Source: CAIOGO01 sp964447445
GTDB lineage: Bacteria; Bipolaricaulota; Bipolaricaulia; UBA7950; UBA9294
Length of the DNA stretch: 63,804 nucleotides
NCBI GenBank assembly: GCA_964447445.1
Contig: CAYUSW010000007.1
Coordinates: 1 to 63,804 of the forward strand
Direction of reading: 5' to 3'
The notes under the pieces were generated by a model. That model was not told the DNA's origin and did no database searches. It saw only the letters and a list, made by a program, of their open reading frames with translations. Positions 15,631-24,620 of this stretch are shown here, in pieces; position 1 is the stretch's first letter; the number at the start of each line of letters is the position of its first letter. The translations under genes and the position numbers were made by a program.

Positions 15631-16785
15631 ATGGACTTCGTCTGCGCGAAGAGTGACTTGGTTCTGGGGGTGAGACTCGCGAGCTATGCTCTCGGCACGC
15701 GAAGCAGCATGCCCATCCTCGCGGGCCTCAAGATGGAAATCGTAGGCTCGCACCTCTCACTGCAGGCTACCGATCTCGAGCGCGCTGTCCGGTGCGAGAT
15801 CCCGATCGAGAACAGGGGCGGCGATGAGGCCGCGGTGTTAAATGGCGCCATCCTGAACCAGATCGCGACGCATCTTCCCGCAGACGACAAGATCACGTTC
15901 CGCACGGACGAGGGGAAGGGAAACACGGTTGCCCTACGCTGCGGCGAGGCTCTGTTCGACCTGCCTACCCTCCCCGTTCAGGACTACCCCGAGGTTGCCG
16001 TGCTGCCTGCGACGAAGATCGCCACGATCAACGCTGTCGACTTCCACCACGGGCTCGAACACACGGCGTTTGCCGCGCTGAAGGCAGGCGAGACCACGCG
16101 GATGAGTCTGACGGGCGTCGACCTCGTGCTGAAGGGCGACCAGCTGCGCATGGTGGCGACGAACGGCTATCGGCTGGCCGTGAAGACGATCCACGTCGCG
16201 GAGTGCGAAGAAGAAGGCGAGTACTTGGTTGAGGCGAGCGCCCTCACGGATTTGGACCGAGTTCTAGCCCAGATCGACTCCCCCACTCTGGAACTCCGCC
16301 GCGGCGAGGGCCAGCTCTTCTTCCACGCCGGCTCGGTCACGTTCACGGCTCGGACCATCGGCGAGGAGTTTCCTGACTTCGAGCGCGTGATCCCACGCGA
16401 CAACCCGATCTCGCTCACGTTCGAGCGGCGCGCACTACTCGAAACGCTGCAGCGCATCCAGATTACAGCTGCGGAAGACTCGGGCGCCATCACAGTGGTA
16501 GCGGGGACGGACGAGGCGGCGGTGCGCATCCGCTCGTCATCCAAGGACAAGGGCGAAGCTGAGGAGCGTGTTCGCCTCAAGAAGACTCCCCAGAAACCCA
16601 TTGAGATCTCCTTCCGAGCCGAGTACATCATCGACGTTCTGAAGCGTCTTGCCTCGGACACGGTCACGATCTGGCTTGCCGACGGCCGCAAGGCGGGACT
16701 CATCGAGCCGGCGGCGGAGCCGGTTCCTCCGGCCGACCTGGGCTTCCTCTACGTCTGCATGCCGGTTCTCTTGCCGACCTCCTAG
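15631..16785 (+). CDS. dnaN: DNA polymerase III beta subunit (sliding clamp)
   Basis: The clamp encircles DNA and tethers the replicase encoded at 21180-24620. The 384-residue protein shows three clamp domains. Marks are LGTRSSMPILAGLKMEI and LQATDLERAVRCEIP in domain 1, TGVDLVLKGDQLRMVATNGY and FTARTIGEEFPDFERVIP in domain 2, and a C-terminus ending YVCMPVLLPTS, close to the usual (M)P(V)-R/L ending. ATG 15631 follows GGGAGGT. Its last four bases overlap the convergent alaS gene. Confidence 0.95.
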   Translation: MDFVCAKSDLVLGVRLASYALGTRSSMPILAGLKMEIVGSHLSLQATDLERAVRCEIPIENRGGDEAAVLNGAILNQIATHLPADDKITFRTDEGKGNTVALRCGEALFDLPTLPVQDYPEVAVLPATKIATINAVDFHHGLEHTAFAALKAGETTRMSLTGVDLVLKGDQLRMVATNGYRLAVKTIHVAECEEEGEYLVEASALTDLDRVLAQIDSPTLELRRGEGQLFFHAGSVTFTARTIGEEFPDFERVIPRDNPISLTFERRALLETLQRIQITAAEDSGAITVVAGTDEAAVRIRSSSKDKGEAEERVRLKKTPQKPIEISFRAEYIIDVLKRLASDTVTIWLADGRKAGLIEPAAEPVPPADLGFLYVCMPVLLPTS

Positions 16786-19391
16786 GGCGTAGGGTGCAGC
16801 CCGGCGCCGGCCAAGCGGCGCCCTTCCGCCAGCGCGTCGCCCAGTCGGTCCAGGCTCGGGCCACCGCCCTGGGCAAACCCGCGGCCTCCGCCGCCTCCTC
16901 CGCCGAGTGTCTTGGACATGGCGCGGACGACGGCGCCGGCATCCACGCCCTTCACGCTCTTGGACACCTTGCACACAGCCGTCGCGCGGCCGTCCGACGC
17001 GCCAACCAGCACAAGAACAGCAGGCTGGGCGCGTTCTTCGATTTCGTCGGCGAGCGACTTCAGTGCGTCCGACGCAAGATCGACCCGAGCTGCAATCAGC
17101 TTCACGCCGGAGATTGTCTCGGCTTCGGAGATGAGCGACTCGCCCTGCGCCGCAACCTCTCGCGCCGTCAGGGAGGCGAGTTCCTTCTCCAGGGCCAGAA
17201 CCCGTTGCCTCAGCTTCTCGATTCCCACTTCGATGTCGTCGCCGAGGGCGCCACGTAGGCGCTCGATCCGATCGTGCTGCCCCCGCAGCACGGCGAGCGT
17301 CGCGCTGCCGGTCACGGCGCGTATACGGCGCACGCCGGACGCGACACTCTCCTCGGACACGACTCGGATGAGTCCGATCTCGCCCGTCCGGCGCACATGG
17401 GTCCCGCCGCACAGCTCCAGGCTCACGTCGTTCACCTCGACGAGCCGCACCTTGTCGCGCCCGCGGTACTCGTCTTCGAACAACCCGATCGCTCCACGTC
17501 GATGAGCCTCTTCGAGCGAGACGTCACGGATCGGAACCTCGTAGTCGGCAAGCACGGCGGCGTTCGCGAAGTCCTCGACGCGCGCAATCTCATCTGGCGT
17601 CATCTTCTCGAAGTGCGAGAAGTCGAAACGCAGCTCGCGATCGGTCACCTCGGACCCCGCCTGCTGCGCGTGCGCCCCAAGGACACTGCGCAATCCGGCA
17701 TGAAGAAGGTGCGTCGCGGTGTGATTCCGCTCGATCCGACGTCGGCGCTCGACGTCTACGGTCAGGCGGCAGCGATCGCCCGGCTTGAACTCGCCGTCGA
17801 GGATCTCCACTCGATGGAGGAAGATGCCCGTTGGGTTCTTCGACACGTCAACGATCCGTGCCGTCCCCTCCCGGGATAGGTTCTTGGCGAGCCCTGTGTC
17901 AGCGATCTGGCCTCCCGACGCCGCGTAGAACGGGGACTGTGGGAAGACGAGATTCTCGATGACGTTCTGGCCCTGCGGCAGGACGTTCTCGACATCAGAT
18001 TCTGCCTCGGTGCTGTCGTAGCCGAGGAAGACGGTGGGTTCCTTCCCGACGGGGACCATCTTCACATCGGCGGTTGCTGAGATCGATACCGTCGTCTCCA
18101 ATACCCTGCGCGACCTCGTGCGCTGCGCCGCCATCGCGCGGTCGTAGGCCGGCCGATCGAACGACAGTCCCCGCTCGGCGAGGATCTCTTCGATCATCTC
18201 AAGCGGGTACCCATAGGTGTCCTTCAGCTCGAAAACCAGGTCACCGGGAACCACCTTGTCACCGCTCTTCTCCATGTCGCCTGTGATCTTGTCGAGCCGA
18301 CGCTCGCCGTCCCGTAGCGTGCGTCGGAACGTGTCCTCCTCGCGGTTGATGAGCCGCACCGTGACGTCCCGCGCCGAGACGATTCCGGGATACACCTTCC
18401 CCAACGAGTCGATCACGGGGGCGACGAGCGTGCTGAGGGATCCGGGCTGCATCTCGAGCTTCTCCCCGGCGCGAATCGCGCGGCGCAGGATGCGTCGCAG
18501 GACGTAGCCTTGGCGTTCATTCCCCGGCATCACGCCGTCGGCCACGAGGAAGAGCGTTCCGCGAATGTGGTCAGCGATCGTGTTGCGGTACGGGGTCTCT
18601 TCCTTCCGTAGGCGGCGGCCGGCGCAATGCGCGATCGCGTCGAGCAGCGGGGCGAACACGTCGGTGTCGAAGTTCGTCGGGACGCCCTGCAAGACCGCCG
18701 TCGCCCGCTCCAGCCCCATGCCCGTGTCGATGTTCTTGCGGGCCAGCGGGGCGAACGACCCGTTCTCTAATGCGTCATACTGCATGAAGACGAGGTTCCA
18801 GATCTCGGCGTAGCGGTCGCAGTCGCAGGCCGGGCCCCGGCATGCGGGACCGCAGGCTCGTTCTTTGCCGGTGTCGTAGTGCAGCTCCGAGTCCGGACCG
18901 CACGGGCCCGTCTCGCCCACCGGCCCCCACCAGTTGCTGTCCTTCCCGAGGCGCACGATCCGCTCGCTTGGGACGCCGGCCACGTCGCGCCAGATGGCGT
19001 AGGCTTCGTCATCCTCCTCGTAGACGGTGATTGCGAAGTGCTCGCCGGGGATGCCGAGCTCACGCGTCAGGAACTCCCACGCCAGCTCGATCGCCCCCTG
19101 CTTGAAGTAGTCGCCGAACGAGAAATTGCCGAGCATCTCGAAGAACGTGTGGTGGTAGGCCGTTCGGCCCACCTGCTCGATGTCCGTCGTGCGAAAGCAC
19201 TTCTGGCACGATGTCGCACGGCGGAAGCTCGGTTCCGAGCGCCCCCAGAAGTAGTCCTTGAACTGCACCATGCCAGCGGCCGTGAACAAGAGAGTCGGGT
19301 CGTTGGGCACGAGAGGCGAACTCGGCACGAGCTTGTGGCCGCGCTCGGCGAAGAAGCCGAGGTAGCGCCGACGGAGTTCGTGGGACTGCAT
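16782..19391 (-). CDS. alaS: Alanyl-tRNA synthetase
   Basis: The 869-residue enzyme charges tRNA-Ala. It has class II motifs near the N-terminus (FTAAGMVQFKDYFWG, HHTFFEMLGNFSFGDYFK), the editing domain with HTATHLLHAGLRSVLG and the second-metal cysteine motif LELCGGTHVRRTGEIGL, and a C-terminal C-Ala domain ending in a glycine-rich segment (LGGGGGGGRGFAQGGGP). The length is normal for bacteria. AAAGGAG precedes the ATG. A near-consensus promoter lies just upstream, divergent from eno. Confidence 0.96.
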   Translation of the reverse strand: MQSHELRRRYLGFFAERGHKLVPSSPLVPNDPTLLFTAAGMVQFKDYFWGRSEPSFRRATSCQKCFRTTDIEQVGRTAYHHTFFEMLGNFSFGDYFKQGAIELAWEFLTRELGIPGEHFAITVYEEDDEAYAIWRDVAGVPSERIVRLGKDSNWWGPVGETGPCGPDSELHYDTGKERACGPACRGPACDCDRYAEIWNLVFMQYDALENGSFAPLARKNIDTGMGLERATAVLQGVPTNFDTDVFAPLLDAIAHCAGRRLRKEETPYRNTIADHIRGTLFLVADGVMPGNERQGYVLRRILRRAIRAGEKLEMQPGSLSTLVAPVIDSLGKVYPGIVSARDVTVRLINREEDTFRRTLRDGERRLDKITGDMEKSGDKVVPGDLVFELKDTYGYPLEMIEEILAERGLSFDRPAYDRAMAAQRTRSRRVLETTVSISATADVKMVPVGKEPTVFLGYDSTEAESDVENVLPQGQNVIENLVFPQSPFYAASGGQIADTGLAKNLSREGTARIVDVSKNPTGIFLHRVEILDGEFKPGDRCRLTVDVERRRRIERNHTATHLLHAGLRSVLGAHAQQAGSEVTDRELRFDFSHFEKMTPDEIARVEDFANAAVLADYEVPIRDVSLEEAHRRGAIGLFEDEYRGRDKVRLVEVNDVSLELCGGTHVRRTGEIGLIRVVSEESVASGVRRIRAVTGSATLAVLRGQHDRIERLRGALGDDIEVGIEKLRQRVLALEKELASLTAREVAAQGESLISEAETISGVKLIAARVDLASDALKSLADEIEERAQPAVLVLVGASDGRATAVCKVSKSVKGVDAGAVVRAMSKTLGGGGGGGRGFAQGGGPSLDRLGDALAEGRRLAGAGLHPTP

Positions 19392-19423
19392 GGCGGGCTC
19401 CTTTGGGGCAACCGAATGGCGGA

Positions 19424-19452
19424 ATGATAGGCTCGGGCAGGCGGCGGTTCAA
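19424..19452 (-). promoter_or_regulatory. alaS promoter
   Basis: Reading the minus strand, TTGAAC (19447-19452), a 17-base spacer and TATCAT (19424-19429). The ATG at 19391 lies about 30 bases downstream with AAAGGAG between. Confidence 0.65.
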
Positions 19453-19485
19453 CAGGTGGGACGCGCGTTTTGGCACGATGCTCAA

Positions 19486-19514
19486 TTGCTGCCCGAAGAC
19501 CGGCTGGCTATACT
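19486..19514 (+). promoter_or_regulatory. eno operon promoter
   Basis: TTGCTG (19486-19491), a 17-base spacer and TATACT (19509-19514). The predicted start near 19521 gives a short leader with GGGAGGGGG before the eno ATG. Confidence 0.65.
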
Positions 19515-19541
19515 GGGCCGGAACCTAAGGGAGGGGGACGC

Positions 19542-20819
19542 ATGTACATCGAGGCCATCGAGGCACGAATGATCTTCGACTCGCGCGGCCAGCCGACCGT
19601 CGAGGCGGACGTCTACCTTGAGGACGGAGCGTTCGGCCGAGCGGCTGTGCCGTCGGGGGCGTCGAAGGGGACGAGAGAAGCGCTCGAGTTGCGCGACCAG
19701 GATCCGGACGCCTTTCACGGCAAGGGCGTTGACCGCGCGGTAGAAAACGTCCTTCAGGAGATCGAGCCGGCCTTGCTCGGCCGCGACGCGTTGGATCAGC
19801 ATGAAGTAGACCAGGTGCTCATCGAGCTTGACGGAACTGAGAACAAGCAGCGCCTGGGAGCCAACGCCATCCTCGCTGTGTCACTTGCCGTGGCTCGCGC
19901 GGCCGCCGACAGCATCGAGATGCCTTTCTTCCGCTATGTCGCCGGTGTGCGACGCCCGCTTCTCCCGTTGCCGATGATGAACGTCCTGAATGGGGGAGAG
20001 CACGCCGACAACAATGTCGACATTCAGGAGTTCATGCTGCTTCCGATCGGCCTCTCAAGCTTCTCCAGCGCCGCAAGAGCCTGCTCCGAGGTCTTCCACA
20101 CGCTGAAGGCTCGCCTGCGCGAACGCGGACTGGCCACGTCGGTCGGCGACGAGGGGGGCTTCGCCCCGAACCTTGAGGACAACCGCGCCGCGCTTTCCCT
20201 GCTCGTCGAGTCGATCGAGAGGGCGGGATACCGTCCCGGCGCCGACATCGCGATCGCGCTCGACGCCGCGGCGTCGAGCTTCTACAAGGACGGGGCGTAC
20301 CGCTTTACGATCGCCAGCAAGACGGCATCTCTGTCCGCTGATGATCTGATCGCCGTGTACGAAGAGTGGGTGGACCGCTTTCCCATTGTCTCCATCGAGG
20401 ATGGACTCGCCGAGGGCGACGGAGAAGGCTGGCGACACCTCACGGAGCAACTCGGCGGGCGCATCCAGATCGTCGGCGACGATGTTTTTGTCACGAATCC
20501 GCGGATTCTGCAGGCGGGGATCGAGAATGGAATTGCGAATTCGATCCTGATCAAGTTGAACCAGATTGGCACGGTGTCCGAGACCCTCGAGACGATGGAT
20601 CTGGCCCGCGCGGCCGGGTACACGAGCATCGTGTCTCATCGGTCCGGGGAGACCGAGGACACTTCTATCGCCGATCTGGCGGTGGGGACGGCCTGCGGCC
20701 AGATCAAGGCAGGATCGATCTCACGCAGCGAGCGCGTTGCGAAGTACAACCGGCTGCTCCGAATCGAGGGGGAGTACGAGCTGGACCTTGCGTCGTGGCC
20801 GGCTCGATTTGCGCCGTAG
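19542..20819 (+). CDS. eno: Enolase
   Basis: Enolase interconverts 2-phosphoglycerate and phosphoenolpyruvate. All key segments are present in 425 residues: FDSRGQPTVEADVYLEDG, the GASKG loop, GGEHADNNVDIQEFM, VGDEGGFAPNLEDN, the metal ligands in ALDAAASSFY, SIEDGLAEGD and VGDDVFVTNP, ILIKLNQIGTVSET, and the SHRSGETEDTSIADLAVG signature. ATG 19542 follows GGGAGGGGG. It heads a run (eno, divIC-like, dnaE, yvcK) whose later members are coupled by overlaps. Confidence 0.97.
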   Translation: MYIEAIEARMIFDSRGQPTVEADVYLEDGAFGRAAVPSGASKGTREALELRDQDPDAFHGKGVDRAVENVLQEIEPALLGRDALDQHEVDQVLIELDGTENKQRLGANAILAVSLAVARAAADSIEMPFFRYVAGVRRPLLPLPMMNVLNGGEHADNNVDIQEFMLLPIGLSSFSSAARACSEVFHTLKARLRERGLATSVGDEGGFAPNLEDNRAALSLLVESIERAGYRPGADIAIALDAAASSFYKDGAYRFTIASKTASLSADDLIAVYEEWVDRFPIVSIEDGLAEGDGEGWRHLTEQLGGRIQIVGDDVFVTNPRILQAGIENGIANSILIKLNQIGTVSETLETMDLARAAGYTSIVSHRSGETEDTSIADLAVGTACGQIKAGSISRSERVAKYNRLLRIEGEYELDLASWPARFAP

Positions 20820-20853
20820 ACGTCGGCTCCGGGGAACGCCGGCGGAGGCAGAG

Positions 20854-21183
20854 ATGAGGGTATGGGCGAGGGCGAAGAGCCTACTCCAGCAGCTCCCAGT
20901 TGCCCGTCATCGCCGGCGCGTTGTTGCGGGGTCGATCGCTCTTCTCTTGCTCACGGTCGTCGCGATCTTCGTCAGCAGGCAGTTTGCTGTCGCCGGACTG
21001 CGCCGTGACATCGCGCGTCTCGGAGTGGAGCAGGCTGCCGCCGAGGTCGAACAGAAGGAGTTGCGCGCCGGCGTGGCGTCGACCTCCGACCCCGCCACTC
21101 TGGAAGAGGAGGTCCGAGAGCGCCTCGGGCTGGTGAAGAGGACGGAGGAGAAGGTGTTCTTCGTTGAGGAGAAGGGACCATGA
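20854..21183 (+). CDS. DivIC/FtsB-like septum formation initiator
   Basis: The 109-residue protein has a cytoplasmic basic N-terminus, one membrane segment (VVAGSIALLLLTVVAIFVS), a coiled coil (LRRDIARLGVEQAAAEVEQK) and the typical C-terminal LEEEVRERLGLVKRTEEKVF. This is the layout of FtsB/DivIC division proteins that join the divisome at the inner membrane. In many bacteria this gene lies next to eno, as here. ATG 20854 follows GGAGG. The last four bases overlap the dnaE start as ATGA. Confidence 0.85.
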   Translation: MRVWARAKSLLQQLPVARHRRRVVAGSIALLLLTVVAIFVSRQFAVAGLRRDIARLGVEQAAAEVEQKELRAGVASTSDPATLEEEVRERLGLVKRTEEKVFFVEEKGP

Positions 21184-24100
21184 CGGCGCGGTTCGTGCAC
21201 CTCCATGCGCACTCGGAGTACAGCGTGCTCGACTCCTCCTGCCGTCTCCCCGATCTGGTCGAGCGGGCAGCACGTTGCGGAATGACGTCCCTGGCGCTCA
21301 CCGACCACGGAGTCATGAGCGGGGTGGTCAAGTTCTACCGTGAAGCGCAAGGCCACGGCATCCACCCCGTCTTAGGTTGCGAGATCTACGTTGCTCCGGG
21401 CGACCGGCGGGACCGCACGCCCTCCGAGGGAGAACGATACTACCACCTCGTCCTTCTCGCGGAGACTAACGTCGGCTATCGAAACCTCCTGCGGATTGTG
21501 AGCGCGTCCCACACGGAGGGTTTCTACTACCGTCCCCGCGCGGACAAGGACCTGTTGGCGCGATTCTCCGAGGGCCTGATTGCTCTCTCCGCCTGCGAGT
21601 CCGGTGAGATCCCTCGCCTCCTTCAGGCCGGACGAGTCCCCGAAGCCGAGCGAGTAGCGCGCGAGTTCTCCACGATGTTCGGCGCCCATCGCTTCTTCAT
21701 CGAGATCCAGCACCACGGCACCGAGCGCGACGCCCAGCTGCGACGTCGCCTCGTCGCGTTGGCGCGCAAGCTGGATCTCCCCCTCGTTGCCACGAGCGAC
21801 ATCCACTACCTCGATCGCGAGGACAAGCTCGCCCACGAGGTGTTGATCAACATCCGCGCCAATCGGACGCTTGCAGATCCGGAGCATCGGACCTTCGACG
21901 GCGAGGGCTATCACTTCCGGACCAGCGAGGAGATGGAAGAGCTGTTCTCGGAGTTCCCGGACGCGATCGACAACACCCTCGCGATCGCCGACCGCTGCCA
22001 AGTCACGCTGGACCTCGACCGGATCCTGATCCCTCCCTTCCCGCTACCGCCGGGGGTTGAGAACACGGACGCCTTCCTGCGGGAGCTTGCCTACGCGGGA
22101 ACCCAGAAGCGGTACGGTGAGATCACGCCAGAGGTCAAGGAACGTCTCGACTACGAGCTGGACGTTATCGCCAAGATGGCGTACAGCACGTACTTCCTTA
22201 TCGTCTGGGACTTCGTTCGCTATGCACAGGACAACGGCATCGCGGTGGGACCTGGGCGTGGATCGGCGGCGGGAAGCCTCGTCTCGTACGCGCTCGCGAT
22301 CACGGCGGTCGACCCCCTCCGGTACGGGCTCATCTTCGAGCGCTTCCTCAATCCAGACCGCGTGAGCATGCCGGATTTCGACATCGACTTCTGCATCCGC
22401 GGCCGCGACCGCGTCATCGACTACGTCCGCTTGAAGTACGGCGGCGAGCGTTGGTGGGAACGCATTGCTCAGATCGCGACATACGATCGGATGGCTGCCC
22501 GCAGCGTCGTGCGCGACGTCGGACGAGTGCTCGGGCTTCCGTACGGCGAAACCGACCGCATTGCCAAGATGATCCCGTTCGGGTCGAAGCTCAAGGCTGC
22601 CGTCGACAAGGTCGTCGAACTGCGGACGTTGTACGAAGACAACCCTGACGTGCGCCGTCTCGTCGACATCGGTCTGCGGCTCGAGGACCTTACCCGCAAC
22701 ATCTCCACGCACGCCGCGGGCGTCGTCATCGCGCCCGACGCGTTGGCTGAGCACGTTCCGCTGTTGCGCGTGGGGGAGAACGAGTTCGTCACGCAGTTCG
22801 ACATGACGGACATCGAAGCGATCGGGCTCCTCAAGATCGACTTCCTCGGCTTGCGGAACCTCACGCTGATCCAGGACGCGCTCGGACTGCTGTCCAAACA
22901 AGCCGGAGTCGACCTTTCCCTCGAGTCGATCCCACTCGACGACGAGCCGACGTTCGAACTCCTGCGCGCCGGCAAGACGGGAGGCATCTTCCAGCTCGAG
23001 GGGTCCGGTATGACGGGACTGATCCGCCGTGTTCAGCCGAACTGCTTCGAGGACCTCATCGCTCTCTTGGCGCTCTATCGCCCCGGACCCCTCGAGAGCG
23101 GCATGACCGACGAATACGTGGAGCGCCGGCACGGCCGCCGCACTGTGGCGTATGCGCATCCCAGCATTCGTGAGGTCCTCGAAGGCACGTTCGGCCTCCC
23201 GATCTACCAGGACCAGCTCATGCTCATGGCGGAGAAGCTAGCCGGGTTCACGCTTGCCGAGGCCGACACGCTTCGCAAGGCGATGGGCAAGAAGAAGAAG
23301 GACATCATGGCGAGCTTGCGCGAGAAGTTCGTCCGGGGCTGCATAGACAACGGACTGACGGGGGATCTCGCGACGACGACCTTCGACGATATGGAGAAGT
23401 TCTCGCGCTACGGGTTCAACAAATCGCATTCGACGGCCTACGCATTCGTCTCGTACTGGACCGCGTATCTCAAGGCCCACTACCCGACCCACTTCATGGC
23501 AAGCCTGCTGACAAGCGTCCAAGGCGACAGCGACAAGGTCGCCGAGTACATCGCCGAGTGCCGCGAGTTGGGTATTGCGATTCTGCCTCCGGACATCAAC
23601 GAAAGCGCGAGTTCGTTCACGCCAGTGCGAGAGGGTGTCGTGCGGTTCGGTCTCGGTGCGATCAAGTACGTCGGCGTCAACGCGATGGAGGCGATCCTCA
23701 CCGCGCGCGCCTCCGGCCCATTCTCGTCGTTCTTCGACATGTGTCGGCGCGTCAAACAGGACGGACTGGATCGCGAGGCGCTCGAGGCGCTTGTCAAGGT
23801 TGGGGCCTTCGACCCGTTCGGTGCGGCTCGCCGCGGCCTCCTGCGCCATCTTCCCGAAGGCGTGGAGCTGATGCAGGTCTCGCGTCGCGAGCGCCTGACG
23901 GGCCAGCGTTCGATGTTTGCCGATCTCTCCGAACCGCTCCCCGATCCCGCCGTCGTCGAGGACGAGTTCGCCCGGCCAGATCTCCTGGCGTTCGAGAAGG
24001 AACTCCTCGGCCTGTACATCACGGCCCATCCGCTGGACGCCCACGCGGTCACGCTGGCTACGTACTGCATTCCGCTTCGCCAGCTGGCGGAGCTTGGCGA

Positions 24101-24620
24101 GGGCACGTTCGCGCTTGTCGGTGGGCGAGTGAAGTCGCTCCGAAGAGTCGACACCAAGCGCGGTGGCCAGATGGCGTTCGTCGTCCTCGAGGACGGTGCG
24201 AGCCAGATCGAGGCCACCGTCTTCCCGAGGACTCTTGAGGTCGCTGCGCCTCTCCTCTGCGAGGACGGTCTGATCGCGGCCCGCGTGCAGGTCGGGCGAA
24301 GACACGGCGATGCCAACGTGGTTATCGAGGAGATCTTCCCGCTGGAAGAAGTAGCCCGCCGCAGTTCGATGTGCATGACGCTGGTGCTCGACAGCGACAG
24401 GCTTGACTCGCTCGCTCTGGAGCAGCTCGTCGCTCTGCTCCAAAACCACCCGGGACCCACCCCGGTGCGGCTCTGCCTCGCGGATCCGGACGGCGCAGAA
24501 GCCGTCGTCGTCTCGGCAGGCACCGGATTCACGGTGGCGCCGGATCCGAACCTGCGGGCGTCGCTCGGCGCCCTTGCCGGCGTCATCGCGGTGGCGTTGG
24601 CGGAGGCGGATGACCGATGA
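21180..24620 (+). CDS. dnaE: DNA polymerase III alpha subunit
   Basis: The 1146-residue replicative polymerase starts with a PHP domain in which every expected metal-site residue appears present: HLHAHSEYS, ALTDHGVMSG, GCEIYVAPG, YYHLVLLAE, SACESGEI and ATSDIHYLD. The polymerase core has PDFDIDFCIRGRDRVIDYV and LLKIDFLGLRNLTLIQ with the catalytic aspartates, then HhH and OB domains. The clamp-binding motif probably lies after RERLTGQRSMFADLSEP. No intein or proofreading exonuclease domain is inserted. An intact PHP site suggests built-in exonuclease activity. Both ends overlap neighbours as ATGA. Confidence 0.96.
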   Translation: MTARFVHLHAHSEYSVLDSSCRLPDLVERAARCGMTSLALTDHGVMSGVVKFYREAQGHGIHPVLGCEIYVAPGDRRDRTPSEGERYYHLVLLAETNVGYRNLLRIVSASHTEGFYYRPRADKDLLARFSEGLIALSACESGEIPRLLQAGRVPEAERVAREFSTMFGAHRFFIEIQHHGTERDAQLRRRLVALARKLDLPLVATSDIHYLDREDKLAHEVLINIRANRTLADPEHRTFDGEGYHFRTSEEMEELFSEFPDAIDNTLAIADRCQVTLDLDRILIPPFPLPPGVENTDAFLRELAYAGTQKRYGEITPEVKERLDYELDVIAKMAYSTYFLIVWDFVRYAQDNGIAVGPGRGSAAGSLVSYALAITAVDPLRYGLIFERFLNPDRVSMPDFDIDFCIRGRDRVIDYVRLKYGGERWWERIAQIATYDRMAARSVVRDVGRVLGLPYGETDRIAKMIPFGSKLKAAVDKVVELRTLYEDNPDVRRLVDIGLRLEDLTRNISTHAAGVVIAPDALAEHVPLLRVGENEFVTQFDMTDIEAIGLLKIDFLGLRNLTLIQDALGLLSKQAGVDLSLESIPLDDEPTFELLRAGKTGGIFQLEGSGMTGLIRRVQPNCFEDLIALLALYRPGPLESGMTDEYVERRHGRRTVAYAHPSIREVLEGTFGLPIYQDQLMLMAEKLAGFTLAEADTLRKAMGKKKKDIMASLREKFVRGCIDNGLTGDLATTTFDDMEKFSRYGFNKSHSTAYAFVSYWTAYLKAHYPTHFMASLLTSVQGDSDKVAEYIAECRELGIAILPPDINESASSFTPVREGVVRFGLGAIKYVGVNAMEAILTARASGPFSSFFDMCRRVKQDGLDREALEALVKVGAFDPFGAARRGLLRHLPEGVELMQVSRRERLTGQRSMFADLSEPLPDPAVVEDEFARPDLLAFEKELLGLYITAHPLDAHAVTLATYCIPLRQLAELGEGTFALVGGRVKSLRRVDTKRGGQMAFVVLEDGASQIEATVFPRTLEVAAPLLCEDGLIAARVQVGRRHGDANVVIEEIFPLEEVARRSSMCMTLVLDSDRLDSLALEQLVALLQNHPGPTPVRLCLADPDGAEAVVVSAGTGFTVAPDPNLRASLGALAGVIAVALAEADDR

